Of a DNA stretch of 64,000 bases, positions 28,765 through 38,808 are shown piece after piece (the stretch's first letter is position 1; each line of letters begins with the position of its first letter). This DNA comes from Methylophilaceae bacterium LSUCC0401 (lineage in GTDB: Bacteria; Pseudomonadota; Gammaproteobacteria; Burkholderiales; Methylophilaceae). Where the stretch lies: assembly GCA_024919035.1 (NCBI GenBank), contig CP103442.1, positions 1,054,001-1,118,000 of the forward strand. The letters run 5' to 3'. The notes under the pieces were generated by a model. The model ran no database searches and had not been told where the DNA came from. It saw nothing but the letters and a program-made list of their open reading frames with translations. The position numbers and the translations under genes are program-made.

Positions 28765-29775
28765 ATGCAAATCGGTCCACATAAACTTAAAAATAACATT
28801 GTTGTTGCCCCAATGGCAGGTGTAACTGATCGGCCCTTCCGTCAGTTATGTAAAAAATATGGCGCAGGCATGGCTGTAAGTGAAATGGTTACATCCAACT
28901 CTTTACTTTATGGAAGCTCAAAAACCATTCGTAGAGCGAATCATGAGGGAGAAGTTGACCCAATATCTGTTCAAATTGCAGGAGCAGATCCAAAAATGAT
29001 GGCTGAAGCTGCAGAATATAATGCAGATAAAGGGGCTCAAATTATAGATATCAATATGGGTTGTCCAGCAAAGAAAATCTGTAACGTTATGGCTGGATCG
29101 GCACTTCTTCAACATGAAGATCTTGTGAAAAAAATTTTAGAATCAGTCGTAAAAGCCTCACCCGTTCCAGTGACCCTTAAAATCAGAACCGGATGGGATA
29201 AACAACATAAAAACGCAATAAATATTGCCAAAATTGCTGAAAGCTCAGGTATTCAAGCGCTCGCTATTCACGGAAGAACTAGAGCCTGTCACTATACCGG
29301 AGAGGCTGAGTATGAAACGATAGCGGCTGTAAAAAATGAAATTAGCATACCTGTTATCGCTAATGGTGACATTACCACACCAGAAAAAGCTCTTGAGGTT
29401 TTGAGACAAACCTCGGCAGACGCTGTAATGATTGGACGTGCAGCCCAAGGAAGACCCTGGATTTTTAGAGAAATTGATCATTTCATTAAAACTGGAAATC
29501 ATTTAATGCCTCCCACTATAGATGAAGTAGAAAAAACGACTCTTGAACATGTCATTGATTTATATGACTTTTATGGAGAAGAATCTGGCTTGAGAGTAGC
29601 CAGGAAGCATATATCATGGTACACAAAAGGTTTCAAAAATTCAGCAATGTTTCGTTCAAAAATGAATACCATTGATAACACATCTGAACAGATTAATTAT
29701 ATAAAGGAATTTTTCCAAAGTCTTAAAGAGGACTCCCTTTTTGTCAATAATAATGAAAGTTTTTCATTTGCCTAA
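28765..29775 (+). CDS. dusB: tRNA-dihydrouridine synthase B
   Basis: This 336-aa FMN enzyme reduces uridines in the tRNA D-loop. It begins MQIGPHKLKNNIVVAPMAGVTDRPFR, has the catalytic Cys in INMGCPAKKIC, the FMN/phosphate motifs TLKIRTGWD, ALAIHGRTRACHYTG and PVIANGDI, and VMIGRAAQGRPWIF. Length matches DusB. It is followed 2 bp later by fis, the conserved dusB-fis operon. Confidence 0.96.
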   Translation: MQIGPHKLKNNIVVAPMAGVTDRPFRQLCKKYGAGMAVSEMVTSNSLLYGSSKTIRRANHEGEVDPISVQIAGADPKMMAEAAEYNADKGAQIIDINMGCPAKKICNVMAGSALLQHEDLVKKILESVVKASPVPVTLKIRTGWDKQHKNAINIAKIAESSGIQALAIHGRTRACHYTGEAEYETIAAVKNEISIPVIANGDITTPEKALEVLRQTSADAVMIGRAAQGRPWIFREIDHFIKTGNHLMPPTIDEVEKTTLEHVIDLYDFYGEESGLRVARKHISWYTKGFKNSAMFRSKMNTIDNTSEQINYIKEFFQSLKEDSLFVNNNESFSFA

Positions 29776-29777
29776 AA

Positions 29778-30011
29778 ATGAAACAAGACCTACCTGACAT
29801 AATAGAAAATCTTCTAGAAAACTACTTTCATGATCTTGAAGGCGAAAAACCTAATGCGGTTTATGAAATGGTTTTAAGATCTGTAGAAAAACCATTATTA
29901 ATTTATATAATGAATTATGCTCAAGGTAATCAAACAAAAGCAGCAGAAATTTTAGGCTTAAACAGGAATACTTTGAGAAAAAAGCTCGAACTCTATAATT
30001 TAAATTTTTAG
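29778..30011 (+). CDS. fis: Fis-type nucleoid protein
   Basis: This 77-aa protein has the Fis C-terminal helix-turn-helix GNQTKAAEILGLNRNTLRKKLELY preceded by dimerising helices (VYEMVLRSVEKPLLIYIMNYAQ). It is shorter than E. coli Fis (98 aa), as is usual in betaproteobacteria, because it lacks the N-terminal arm. It is translated with dusB, and purH starts 11 bp after its stop. Confidence 0.95.
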   Translation: MKQDLPDIIENLLENYFHDLEGEKPNAVYEMVLRSVEKPLLIYIMNYAQGNQTKAAEILGLNRNTLRKKLELYNLNF

Positions 30012-30022
30012 TACTATTTTTT

Positions 30023-31579
30023 ATGGCAAAAGTTAAAACAGCACTTATCAGTGTTTCTGATAAAACAGGACTCTTGGAGTTAGGCCAAAGATTATCAGCC
30101 TTGGGTATAAAAATTTTATCTACAGGCGGTAGTGCACAAGTCTTAAGAGACAGTAAAATTAATGTTACTGAAGTATCTGAGCATACTGGATTCCCGGAGA
30201 TTCTAGATGGCAGAGTCAAAACTTTAAATCCAATTATTCATGGTGGTATTTTAGCTCGAAGGGATTTAGAGGATCATATTGAGACTTTAAAAGAACATGC
30301 TATTGAACCAATCGATCTAGTAGTTATAAATTTATATCCTTTCATTAAAACCATAGAAAATCCTAACTCAACATTTGAAGAGGCTATCGAAAATATTGAT
30401 ATCGGAGGCCCAGCGATGATCAGGTCCTCTGCAAAGAATCATAATGATGTTGCTATATTGACCGATCCAAAAGATTATGATTTGATCCTTTCGGAATTAG
30501 AATCTAATAATAGGGAGTTATCTCAAGAATTAAAAAAAGAATTAGCAAAAAAAGCATTTCATCACACTTCAAATTATGATCAAGCAATATTTAATTACCT
30601 ATCTAACAAGACACTCAGCAAAAATCTTTTTCCTGAAATTATGACTATAAATTTAGAAAAAAAAATGGATATGAGGTATGGCGAAAATCCCCATCAAAGT
30701 GCAGCATTTTATACTCAAAAAACTGATTATAAAGGTGCCTTATCAAACTTTACCCAAATTCAAGGAAAAGAACTTTCTTTTAATAACCTTAACGATGCTG
30801 AAACTGCATGGGAGTGTGTAAAAAATCTTGAAAATATCTCCTGTGTAATTGTCAAACATGCAAATCCATGTGGTGTTGCTTCTGCCAGTTCAGCAAAAGA
30901 ATCGTATCAAAAAGCTTTTCAAACTGATCCAACCTCATCATTTGGGGGAATTATTGCTTTTAACACGATAATTGATCAAGAAACAGCTCTTGAAATCGAA
31001 AAGCAATTTGCAGAACTCATTATCGCCCCAGATTTTTCTGATGAGGCACTTAAGATTTTTAAAGCTAAAAAGAATTTAAGACTGTTAAAGATACCTAATG
31101 AAAAAGGAAATGATAATTTTGATATAAAAAAAATTGGCGGAGGTATGCTTATTCAAACTCCAGATCACATTGATTTTAATATACAAGACTGTTTAGTAGT
31201 CAGTAAACTTAAACCTAACAATACTCAACTGATAGACATGACCTTTGCATGGCATATTGCCAAATATGTAAAATCAAATGCCATCATTTTTTGCAAAGAT
31301 CAATGTACTCTGGGTGTTGGAGCTGGTCAAATGAGCCGAGTGGATAGTACAAGAATCGCGGCAATTAAGGCTGAAAATGCTAACCTTAATTTATCTGATA
31401 GCGTCGTAGCTTCAGATGCTTTTTTTCCATTTAGAGATGGCATTGATGTATTAGCAAATTATGGAGCAAAGTGTGTCATTCAACCTGGAGGAAGCATTAG
31501 GGATGATGAAGTTATTGATGCGGCAAATGAGCATAATTTAATTATGCTATTCACCAATACAAGACATTTTAAACATTAA
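30023..31579 (+). CDS. purH: bifunctional AICAR transformylase/IMP cyclohydrolase
   Basis: This 518-aa enzyme performs the last two steps of IMP synthesis. The N-terminal IMP cyclohydrolase (MGS-like fold, about 1-195) has TALISVSDKTGL, STGGSAQVLRD and GRVKTLNPIIHGGILA. The C-terminal transformylase has RYGENPHQSAAFY, the active-site VKHANPCGVA and FFPFRDGIDVLANYGAKCVIQPGGSIRDDE (seen as two stretches). It is followed by purD after 6 bp, the usual purHD pair. Confidence 0.97.
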   Translation: MAKVKTALISVSDKTGLLELGQRLSALGIKILSTGGSAQVLRDSKINVTEVSEHTGFPEILDGRVKTLNPIIHGGILARRDLEDHIETLKEHAIEPIDLVVINLYPFIKTIENPNSTFEEAIENIDIGGPAMIRSSAKNHNDVAILTDPKDYDLILSELESNNRELSQELKKELAKKAFHHTSNYDQAIFNYLSNKTLSKNLFPEIMTINLEKKMDMRYGENPHQSAAFYTQKTDYKGALSNFTQIQGKELSFNNLNDAETAWECVKNLENISCVIVKHANPCGVASASSAKESYQKAFQTDPTSSFGGIIAFNTIIDQETALEIEKQFAELIIAPDFSDEALKIFKAKKNLRLLKIPNEKGNDNFDIKKIGGGMLIQTPDHIDFNIQDCLVVSKLKPNNTQLIDMTFAWHIAKYVKSNAIIFCKDQCTLGVGAGQMSRVDSTRIAAIKAENANLNLSDSVVASDAFFPFRDGIDVLANYGAKCVIQPGGSIRDDEVIDAANEHNLIMLFTNTRHFKH

Positions 31580-31585
31580 ATAATT

Positions 31586-32848
31586 ATGAAAACATTAATA
31601 ATTGGAAGTGGTGGAAGAGAGCATGCGCTTGCATGGAAAATTTCCCAGAGTGAGCATGTTAAGGAAGTTTTTATCGCGCCTGGAAATGGCGGCAGTGATT
31701 CTGAACCAAAAATTAAAAATATTAATATTACCGATCATCAACAATTAATTGATTTTGCAATCGAAAATAAAATTGATCTTACAATTGTAGGTCCTGAGCA
31801 ACCTCTTTCAGAGGGTATTGTTGATAAATTTGAGGAAAAGCATCTTAGAATTTTTGGCCCATCAAAACAGGCTGCTAAGCTAGAGTCGTCAAAAAAATAT
31901 GCCAAGGAATTTATGATAAGACATCAAATACCAACAGCATTTTATAAATCCTTCAATGACGCTAAATTAGCACATTCCTATATAGATGATCAAAAAATGC
32001 CAATTGTAATTAAAGCAGATGGACTCGCTGCAGGAAAGGGAGTGATCATCGCGCTTACAAAAGAAGATGCTCACACAGCAATTAATTTCATGCTTGAAGA
32101 GAATCAATTTGGGAATGCAGGTTCTGAAATTGTAATAGAGGAGTTTTTGGATGGCGAAGAGGCTAGCTTTATTGTCATGTGCGATGGGGAAAATATTTTT
32201 CCAATGGCTTCAAGCCAAGACCACAAAAGACTTTTAGATAACGACCAAGGTCCAAATACCGGGGGGATGGGAGCTTATTCTCCAGCACCCATTGTAACTC
32301 CAAAGATTCATGATCAAATTATGAAAACTGTTATAGAGCCATCAATTCAAGGATTAAAAAAAGACGGAATAACATTCAAAGGGTTTTTATATGCCGGCTT
32401 AATGATTAAAGATGAGAGCATAAAAGTTTTAGAATTTAATTGTCGTATGGGTGATCCTGAAACACAGCCCATACTTTTTAGAATGAAAAATGATCTTTTT
32501 GAGTTAATTTATGATGCTTGTGATCATAAACTTAACAAACACCAACCGCTTTGGGATGACGACTTTGCTCTTACTGTGGTTATGGCTGCAAAAAATTATC
32601 CCAACTCTCCAGAAAAGGGAATAGAAGTAATAAATGCTAACTATAAAAGCCCTACACAATATGTTTTTCATGCTGGAACAAAAAGAGAAAATGAAAAAAT
32701 TTTAACAAATGGGGGGAGAGTTTTAGGCTTAACAGGAAAAGGTAAAAATCTGCAGCTTGCATTCAATGAAGCTTATAAAATGACTGATCTTATATCGTTT
32801 GATGGATGTCAGTTTAGAAGAGATATTGGTAAGAAGGCATTAAATTAA
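31586..32848 (+). CDS. purD: phosphoribosylamine-glycine ligase
   Basis: This 420-aa ATP-grasp enzyme makes glycinamide ribonucleotide, the second step of purine synthesis. Visible motifs are LIIGSGGREHALAWKI, TIVGPEQPLSEGI, IVIKADGLAAGKGVIIA (ATP binding), QDHKRLLDNDQGPNTGGMGAYSPAP and LEFNCRMGDPETQPI. It lies between purH and a TsaC-like gene that follows its stop almost immediately. Confidence 0.97.
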   Translation: MKTLIIGSGGREHALAWKISQSEHVKEVFIAPGNGGSDSEPKIKNINITDHQQLIDFAIENKIDLTIVGPEQPLSEGIVDKFEEKHLRIFGPSKQAAKLESSKKYAKEFMIRHQIPTAFYKSFNDAKLAHSYIDDQKMPIVIKADGLAAGKGVIIALTKEDAHTAINFMLEENQFGNAGSEIVIEEFLDGEEASFIVMCDGENIFPMASSQDHKRLLDNDQGPNTGGMGAYSPAPIVTPKIHDQIMKTVIEPSIQGLKKDGITFKGFLYAGLMIKDESIKVLEFNCRMGDPETQPILFRMKNDLFELIYDACDHKLNKHQPLWDDDFALTVVMAAKNYPNSPEKGIEVINANYKSPTQYVFHAGTKRENEKILTNGGRVLGLTGKGKNLQLAFNEAYKMTDLISFDGCQFRRDIGKKALN

Positions 32849-32849
32849 T

Positions 32850-33392
32850 TTGCAAAGACCGAGATTAAATAGAAAACTACTAATTGGTAAAATATTAATA
32901 CACCCAACTGAATCTTGCTTTGGCATTGGCTGCCATCCAAAAAAAATAAAAAGTCTCAAAAAAATACTGCTCTTAAAGCAAAGAGCAAAAAATAAATCCT
33001 TTCTTTTAATTTCGGATGATGCACAAAAATTTAAGCATTACATTAATAATGATTACTATAAATCTAATTCCTTTAAAAATTGGAAGCCGCATACCTCTCT
33101 ACTTTTTAAAAAAAAACTCATACCAAAAAATTTCTTACTTGCTCCAAAACAAATGAAAATTGGTTGCAGAATACCGGATCATAAAAAAATTAAATCTATT
33201 CTTAAAAATTTTATGTTTCCTATCACATCCACCAGTGCTAATTTATCAGGTAAAAAAAATTTAAAATTTTGGAGAGATTGTTGCCGTCTGTTTCACAGCA
33301 ACTCTTGTATTATTATAAAAGATCAGATTGGTAATTACTCAAAACCTTCACAAATTATTGATTTTGATACTAATAAAGTTATAAGGAAATAA
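32850..33392 (+). CDS. tsaC: TsaC/YrdC-domain protein (threonylcarbamoyl-AMP synthase)
   Basis: This 180-aa protein has the YrdC motifs HPTESCFGIGCHP, KQRAKNKSFLLI (the Lys/Arg ATP site), KIGCRIPDH and PITSTSANLSGKKN. It should make threonylcarbamoyl-AMP from threonine, bicarbonate and ATP for t6A synthesis, feeding the TsaB-containing complex. No ATG is available upstream of the core. A TTG one base after the purD stop gives a normal N-terminus, with AAGAAGG further upstream in purD. It is unusually Lys-rich. A hemF gene follows. Confidence 0.85.
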   Translation: MQRPRLNRKLLIGKILIHPTESCFGIGCHPKKIKSLKKILLLKQRAKNKSFLLISDDAQKFKHYINNDYYKSNSFKNWKPHTSLLFKKKLIPKNFLLAPKQMKIGCRIPDHKKIKSILKNFMFPITSTSANLSGKKNLKFWRDCCRLFHSNSCIIIKDQIGNYSKPSQIIDFDTNKVIRK

Positions 33393-33393
33393 C

Positions 33394-34308
33394 TTGGTAA
33401 ATAAAAACTTGGTAAATAGTAGATTTCAATCCCTGCAAAATAGAATTATTGAAACTATTGAAATGGTAGAGACAAAAACTTTTCTTCACGACTCATGGCA
33501 ACGTCCAGAAGGTGGTGGTGGTAATACTTGTATTCTTGAAAATGGAAAAATTTTTGAACGTGCTGGTATTGGTTTTTCTCATGTTTATGGATCACAACTT
33601 CCAAAATCAGCAACCGAAGCACACCCAGAAATAGAGAATCGTAAGTGGGAAGCAATGGGTGTTTCTCTTGTATTTCATCCTCATAATCCCTTTATTCCAA
33701 CGGTTCATATGAATGTGCGATTTTTTATTGCCTCCCAAGATAATAAAGATGATGTATGGTGGTTTGGAGGTGGTATGGATTTAACCCCTTATTATCCATT
33801 TGAAGAAGATGTCATTCATTTCCATCAAACACTTAAAGATGGGCTTGATCAATTTGATGAAAAGCTCTACCCCGATTATAAAAAACAATGTGATGAATAT
33901 TTTTATTTAAAGCACCGTAATGAACCAAGAGGTATTGGTGGAATATTTTTTGATGACTTGAATAAATTTGGGTTTGTCAAAACCTCTAATTTAGTTTTTA
34001 GTATCGGAGCCCTTTTTTTAAATGCATACATGCCGATTGTTCAAAAAAGAAAAAATAATGAGTACACAGATGAACAAAAAAAATTCCAACTATATAGACG
34101 AGGTCGCTATGTTGAGTTTAATTTATTACAAGACCGTGGGACTTTATTTGGAATTCAATCCAAAGGTCGTACAGAATCCATCTTGATGTCTATGCCGCCT
34201 ATGGTAAATTGGTCATATGATTGGACTCCAAAAAAAGGCAGTACAGAAGAGGAGTTATATACAAAATTTCTTATCAACAAAGACTGGCTATCATCAGATA
34301 AATGCTAA
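33394..34308 (+). CDS. hemF: oxygen-dependent coproporphyrinogen III oxidase
   Basis: This 304-aa enzyme decarboxylates coproporphyrinogen III to protoporphyrinogen IX using O2 in haem synthesis. Family blocks are LHDSWQRPEGGGGNT, ERAGIGFSHVYG, MGVSLVFHPHNPFIPTVHMN, WWFGGGMDLTPYYPF, HRNEPRGIGGIFFDD and GRYVEFNLLQDRGTLFGI. The start is TTG, supported by AGGAA five bases upstream; a duplicated 15-bp segment supplies a second in-frame TTG at 33409. The use of HemF agrees with an aerobic life. It overlaps the permease gene by 7 bases. Confidence 0.96.
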   Translation: MVNKNLVNSRFQSLQNRIIETIEMVETKTFLHDSWQRPEGGGGNTCILENGKIFERAGIGFSHVYGSQLPKSATEAHPEIENRKWEAMGVSLVFHPHNPFIPTVHMNVRFFIASQDNKDDVWWFGGGMDLTPYYPFEEDVIHFHQTLKDGLDQFDEKLYPDYKKQCDEYFYLKHRNEPRGIGGIFFDDLNKFGFVKTSNLVFSIGALFLNAYMPIVQKRKNNEYTDEQKKFQLYRRGRYVEFNLLQDRGTLFGIQSKGRTESILMSMPPMVNWSYDWTPKKGSTEEELYTKFLINKDWLSSDKC

Positions 34309-35699
34309 ACAATTTATTTAGAAAAAAAAAGATCTATGGTAATAAAAACACAAAACTCAAAAGGTGTTTAACAGTAACTGACCTCACCCTACTTGGCATT
34401 GGCTGTATTATTGGGACTGGGATATTTGTCTTAACTGGGATTGCAGCTGCAAATCAGGCTGGACCAGCAGTTGTTCTTTCTTTTGTTATTTCGGGTCTAG
34501 CTTGCACATTTGCTGCTTTGTCCTATGCTGAACTTGCATCTTCTGTTGGGGGTTGTGGTAGCGCCTATGGTTATGCATATGTTACTTTCGGTGAAATAAT
34601 CGCATGGCTTGTTGGCTGGATTCTTATTCTTGAGTATGGAATGTCAATTGCAGCTGTAGCCAATGGTTGGTCTGGTTATTTCAACAATGCTTTAAGTTCT
34701 ATAGGTATTTCAATCCCCCACTCATTAACTCATGGTCCTTATCAAGATGGGATTATAAACCTACCAGCATCTTTAATAATAATTTCTATTATGATTCTGC
34801 TGATTGTAGGTGTTAAAGAAAGTGTAAAGTTTAATGCCGTGATGGTATTAGTAAAATTAATAGCGATTTTTACATTTATTCTAGTTGCTATCTTTAATGT
34901 CGAAGTGATTAATTGGCAGCCTTTTATGCCTTATGGATGGTTCGATAAATTGGAAGATGGGCGTACAGTTGGAATTTTAGCTGGAGCCTCAATTGTCTTT
35001 TTTGCTTATGTGGGATTTGATGCAGTTTCAACTGCAGGTGATGAAGCTATTAATCCACAAAAAGACTTGCCCAGAGGAATAATTTATTCTTTGATTTTCT
35101 GCACACTCATTTATATTCTCGTTTCCGCATTATTAACCGGAGTTGTAAATTATAAAGAGCTGGGAACTTCATCGCCTGTTGCCTTCGCATTAACAAAAAT
35201 TGGTTTTAAAAGTGCATCAGCTTTGGTAGCAACAGGGGTAATTTCTGGTTTAACAACAGTCATACTTGTTCTATTTTATGCATTAACAAGAATTCTCTTA
35301 GCTATTAGCCAAGATCAACTTTTGCCAGAAAAACTTTCTGTGATCAATAAAAAAACGCAAACACCTGTAAGAATAATATTATTAACTGGAATAATCATTT
35401 CAGTCGTTGCGGGATTAATTCCTTTGGGTAATTTAGCAGAAATTGTAAATATCGGTACTTTATCTGCTTTTATTTTTGTATGTTTTGCGGTCTTAAAAAT
35501 CAGAAAATCAAAATTAAATTATTCAAGAAAAATATTTAAAAATAAATTTCATCCGCTGATTCCTTGTTTAGGTATTTTTTCATGTGCAGCTTTGGTGTTT
35601 TTTCTACCCACTGATACATGGTTAAAATTTATTATTTGGAATGGTTTAGGCTTATTTGTATATTTAATCTTTGGTTATAAAAATAGCAGATTAAATTGA
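34302..35699 (+). CDS. APC-family amino acid permease (CAT-like)
   Basis: This 465-aa inner-membrane protein has about 12 hydrophobic helices. The first helix contains the APC motif LTLLGIGCIIGTGIFVLTG, followed by FAALSYAELAS and VFFAYVGFDAVSTAGDEAINPQKDLPRGI (as two stretches), typical of the cationic amino acid transporter branch (YfnA/CAT-like). Substrate cannot be read from the sequence. Its start lies inside the end of hemF, and its end overlaps the convergent cytochrome c gene by 9 bases. Confidence 0.88.
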   Translation: MLNNLFRKKKIYGNKNTKLKRCLTVTDLTLLGIGCIIGTGIFVLTGIAAANQAGPAVVLSFVISGLACTFAALSYAELASSVGGCGSAYGYAYVTFGEIIAWLVGWILILEYGMSIAAVANGWSGYFNNALSSIGISIPHSLTHGPYQDGIINLPASLIIISIMILLIVGVKESVKFNAVMVLVKLIAIFTFILVAIFNVEVINWQPFMPYGWFDKLEDGRTVGILAGASIVFFAYVGFDAVSTAGDEAINPQKDLPRGIIYSLIFCTLIYILVSALLTGVVNYKELGTSSPVAFALTKIGFKSASALVATGVISGLTTVILVLFYALTRILLAISQDQLLPEKLSVINKKTQTPVRIILLTGIIISVVAGLIPLGNLAEIVNIGTLSAFIFVCFAVLKIRKSKLNYSRKIFKNKFHPLIPCLGIFSCAALVFFLPTDTWLKFIIWNGLGLFVYLIFGYKNSRLN

Positions 35700-35993
35700 T
35701 AAAATCCAAGTAACGATTTTATCAAGATCTTCGTTTTTAATTTTAGGATGACCAGGCATAGGAATATTACCCCAATTACCCGTGCCGCCATTTTTTATTT
35801 TTTGAATCAACATAGTCTTAGCTTTTTTATCATTTTTATATTTTTTTGCTACATCTTGATATGAAGGACCTAGAACTTTAGTTTTTACAGAATGGCAAGC
35901 CAGGCAACCGTTATCTTGGGCTAACTGCTTTCCCATATCATCAGATAATGCAAAATGAGTAATAAAAATTAATAAAAATAACAAGATTTTCAT
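35691..35993 (-). CDS. periplasmic class I cytochrome c (c551/c552-like)
   Basis: This 100-aa product has a signal peptide (about 1-17), the haem motif CLACH (C30, C33, H34) and the axial methionine in IPMPGHP (M79), giving a mature domain of about 82 residues, the size of cytochrome c551. I chose the ATG at 35993 rather than 36008 because it gives a standard signal peptide. It is a likely small electron carrier, possibly to the aa3 oxidase or in methanol oxidation; which one is inference. Confidence 0.9.
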   Translation of the reverse strand: MKILLFLLIFITHFALSDDMGKQLAQDNGCLACHSVKTKVLGPSYQDVAKKYKNDKKAKTMLIQKIKNGGTGNWGNIPMPGHPKIKNEDLDKIVTWILSI

Positions 35994-36048
35994 GTCTATT
36001 AGTCCCATGCATGTATTTTTAGTTCAAAGAGGATTAATTAAAGAAGTA

Positions 36049-36927
36049 TTAGTATTCCTGAACAGCTATTTCAGTTCCAATTGTGTGAGATTTTCCTGGA
36101 TAAATAACAACATTATTTTCTAATGCATTCACAGTTTCAACACAAATCATTCTCCGCCACTCATCTTTTTTTCCCATATCAGCCATCTTTTCAGCTTTTT
36201 CTTTTCCCGGAGACCAGATCACTGTTGAGTTACTATTAGATTTCTTAACAGTGATGACACGATTAAAAATCTCATCTTCAATGTAACAATCATTGCTATT
36301 ATTTATATAAACTTTATCGAACTCTCCCTCACCAATAATAATCTCTTCGCCTTCAATTCCTTTTTTAAATGATCCGACCTTGTCAGAAAAAACAGCACTC
36401 TCAAGACCTTTGATTTTTATATTACGTAAATCAGAAATATAAAAATAGGTGTGAAATCCTTCCGAAATAATGAAAGGGAAATTTGATTGATTGGTTGTGG
36501 TGAGGCTACAACTTAGAGACTCTCCAACGATAAGAACTAACTCTAATGTAAATTCATAAGATAATTGCTTTTTAACATCCTGAGTTGGTTTCATCCTCAG
36601 ATGCAGCTTTGTAGCCCCATTTTTTAAATCTTCAGACTTAATTAATTCCCAGGGAATTACCCGAGCAAAACCATGGATGCAATAACTATTATCTGTGGGG
36701 TGTTGTCCAAACCATGGCCACACAATTGGAACCCCTCCCCTGATTGACCTTCCTTTTTCAAATCTAGCATTCGAGGATAGCCAAAGCACATCCTCAGATG
36801 AGCTTTTAGGTCTCCACCATGAAACATGTGCACCCTGAAGAGAAATTGTTGCTTCTGCTAATGGATTATCTATCTTTAAATAATCCAAATTATTATTATT
36901 TTCGATTTTTAGATACCTAGAATTCAT
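36049..36927 (-). CDS. D-hexose-6-phosphate mutarotase (YeaD-like)
   Basis: This 292-aa aldose-1-epimerase-fold protein has the family phrases [41 protein letters not shown] (as two stretches), [13 protein letters not shown] and [17 protein letters not shown]. It probably interconverts anomers of glucose-6-phosphate or related sugar phosphates. Its start overlaps the stop of ilvD by 4 bases, so it is translated after it. Confidence 0.9.
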   Translation of the reverse strand: MNSRYLKIENNNNLDYLKIDNPLAEATISLQGAHVSWWRPKSSSEDVLWLSSNARFEKGRSIRGGVPIVWPWFGQHPTDNSYCIHGFARVIPWELIKSEDLKNGATKLHLRMKPTQDVKKQLSYEFTLELVLIVGESLSCSLTTTNQSNFPFIISEGFHTYFYISDLRNIKIKGLESAVFSDKVGSFKKGIEGEEIIIGEGEFDKVYINNSNDCYIEDEIFNRVITVKKSNSNSTVIWSPGKEKAEKMADMGKKDEWRRMICVETVNALENNVVIYPGKSHTIGTEIAVQEY

Positions 36928-38774
36928 TTTTTAATTTGATCAAGATTTCTTACCGCACCTTGTGAAGCACTTGTGGTCATCAAAGCATATGCTTGAAGAG
37001 CTTTAGATACTTTTCTATCCCTTGGCTTGGGTTTCCATGCATTAGCCCCTAGTAATTCCATTTCTTTTCTTCGCTTTAATAATTCCTCATCAGATAGAGA
37101 CACATTGATAGTCCTGTTGGGAATATCAATGATAATTTCATCACCTTCTTGAACCAACCCAATACTCCCACCCTCTGCAGCCTCAGGGGATACATGGCCT
37201 ATGCTCAAACCAGATGTACCTCCTGAAAATCTTCCATCCGTAAGTAGAGCACATTCTTTTCCTAGGCCTTTAGACTTTAAGTAAGATGTTGGATACAGCA
37301 TCTCTTGCATTCCTGGACCCCCTTTTGGTCCCTCATAGGTAATAAGTACAATGTCGCCGGGTTTAATTTCATCACCTAAAATTGCTTTTATTGAAGCTTC
37401 TTGCGACTCAAATAATCTGACTTTTCCTTTAAATTTTAATATCTCTTCATCTACCCCCGCAGTTTTAACGATACATCCTTCAAGCGCAATATTGCCATAT
37501 AAAACTGCTAAGCCTCCGTCAGCTGAATACGCATTTTTAATATTACGAATACATCCATTTTCACGGTCATTATCTAATGTTGGCCATAATTTATTTTGCG
37601 AAAATGCTTCTGTTGTTCGAACACCCCCAGGAGCGGCCCTAAAAAAGTTCTTAATACTCTCATCTTGGGTTGAAGTAATATCATATTTAGAGATAGCATC
37701 TTCTATAGTTTCTGAATGTACAGTTGAAACATTTTTATTGAGTAAATTGCCTCGGTTTAGCTCTGCTAATATTCCAAAAACTCCACCTGCTCTATGGACA
37801 TCCTCCATATGATATTTTTGGCTCGCAGGCGCAACTTTTGCTATGCATGGGGTATTCCTTGAAATTTGATCAATGTCCTTCATAGTAAAATCAACCTCAG
37901 CCTCTTTTGCGGCGGCAAGCAAATGGAGAACGGTATTGGTCGATCCACCCATTGCCACATCTAACTTCATGGCATTCTCAAAAGCCTCTTTTGTTGCAAT
38001 TGATCTTGGTAATACCTTACTCTGATTTTCTTCATAATATTTTTTTGTAATTTCAACAATTTGCTGACCTGCATCAAGAAATAATTTCTTTCTAGCTTCA
38101 TGCGTCGCTAGAGTTGATCCATTTCCTGGAAGACTTAAACCGAGAGCTTCTGTTAAGCAATTCATTGAATTTGCAGTAAACATTCCTGAACATGATCCGC
38201 ATGTTGGACAGGAAGATTTTTCAAGATCATCAAGTTGACTATCAGAAATCTTGATATCACCTGAAGCAATCATAGGACTGACTAGATCAACTTTTACTTC
38301 TTGACCACCCCAATTGACCTTACCAGCCTCCATAGGGCCTCCAGAGACGAATATAGTTGGAATATTCACCCGCATTGCTGCCATCAACATACCCGGGGTA
38401 ATCTTGTCACAATTTGATATACATACCATGGCATCCGCGCAATGAGCGTTCACCATATACTCTACTGAATCTGCAATCAAATCTCTACTTGGCAAACTAT
38501 ATAACATTCCATCATGGCCCATCGCAATCCCATCATCAACAGCAATGGTATTGAACTCCTTGGCTACGCCGCCATGTTTTTCAATTTGAGTTGCAACAAG
38601 CTGTCCTAGGTCTTTTAAATGCACATGTCCTGGAACAAACTGAGTAAAAGAATTAACTACTGCAATAATTGGTTTCTCAAAATCACCATCTTTCATTCCA
38701 GTAGCTCTCCATAAAGCACGAGCTCCTGCTTGATTTCTTCCATGCGTGGTTGTATGTGATCTATATTTTGGCAT
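36924..38774 (-). CDS. ilvD: dihydroxy-acid dehydratase
   Basis: This 616-aa iron-sulphur enzyme carries out the third step of valine/isoleucine synthesis. Cluster and active-site cysteines appear in [16 protein letters not shown] and [20 protein letters not shown]. The N-terminus [20 protein letters not shown] and the motif [24 protein letters not shown] are diagnostic. Length equals E. coli IlvD (616). It is divergent from lgt, with about 34 bp between the starts. Confidence 0.97.
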   Translation of the reverse strand: MPKYRSHTTTHGRNQAGARALWRATGMKDGDFEKPIIAVVNSFTQFVPGHVHLKDLGQLVATQIEKHGGVAKEFNTIAVDDGIAMGHDGMLYSLPSRDLIADSVEYMVNAHCADAMVCISNCDKITPGMLMAAMRVNIPTIFVSGGPMEAGKVNWGGQEVKVDLVSPMIASGDIKISDSQLDDLEKSSCPTCGSCSGMFTANSMNCLTEALGLSLPGNGSTLATHEARKKLFLDAGQQIVEITKKYYEENQSKVLPRSIATKEAFENAMKLDVAMGGSTNTVLHLLAAAKEAEVDFTMKDIDQISRNTPCIAKVAPASQKYHMEDVHRAGGVFGILAELNRGNLLNKNVSTVHSETIEDAISKYDITSTQDESIKNFFRAAPGGVRTTEAFSQNKLWPTLDNDRENGCIRNIKNAYSADGGLAVLYGNIALEGCIVKTAGVDEEILKFKGKVRLFESQEASIKAILGDEIKPGDIVLITYEGPKGGPGMQEMLYPTSYLKSKGLGKECALLTDGRFSGGTSGLSIGHVSPEAAEGGSIGLVQEGDEIIIDIPNRTINVSLSDEELLKRRKEMELLGANAWKPKPRDRKVSKALQAYALMTTSASQGAVRNLDQIKK

Positions 38775-38795
38775 TAAGCTTCCTTAAAAAGACAT

Positions 38796-38801
38796 TATAA
38801 T
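38796..38801 (+). promoter_or_regulatory. -10 box of lgt, giving a leaderless or near-leaderless mRNA
   Basis: A perfect TATAAT ends 7 bases before the lgt ATG at 38809, so transcription would begin at or next to the start codon. No convincing -35 box with 16-18 bp spacing is seen. An ATG at 38802 stops after four codons and cannot be the start. Confidence 0.45.
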
Positions 38802-38808
38802 ATGTTTG

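Noticed and set aside
37351-37812. 153-codon plus-strand frame opposite ilvD
   Set aside because: It is antisense to conserved ilvD codons and has no ribosome-binding site or family motif; codon structure of the real gene explains it.
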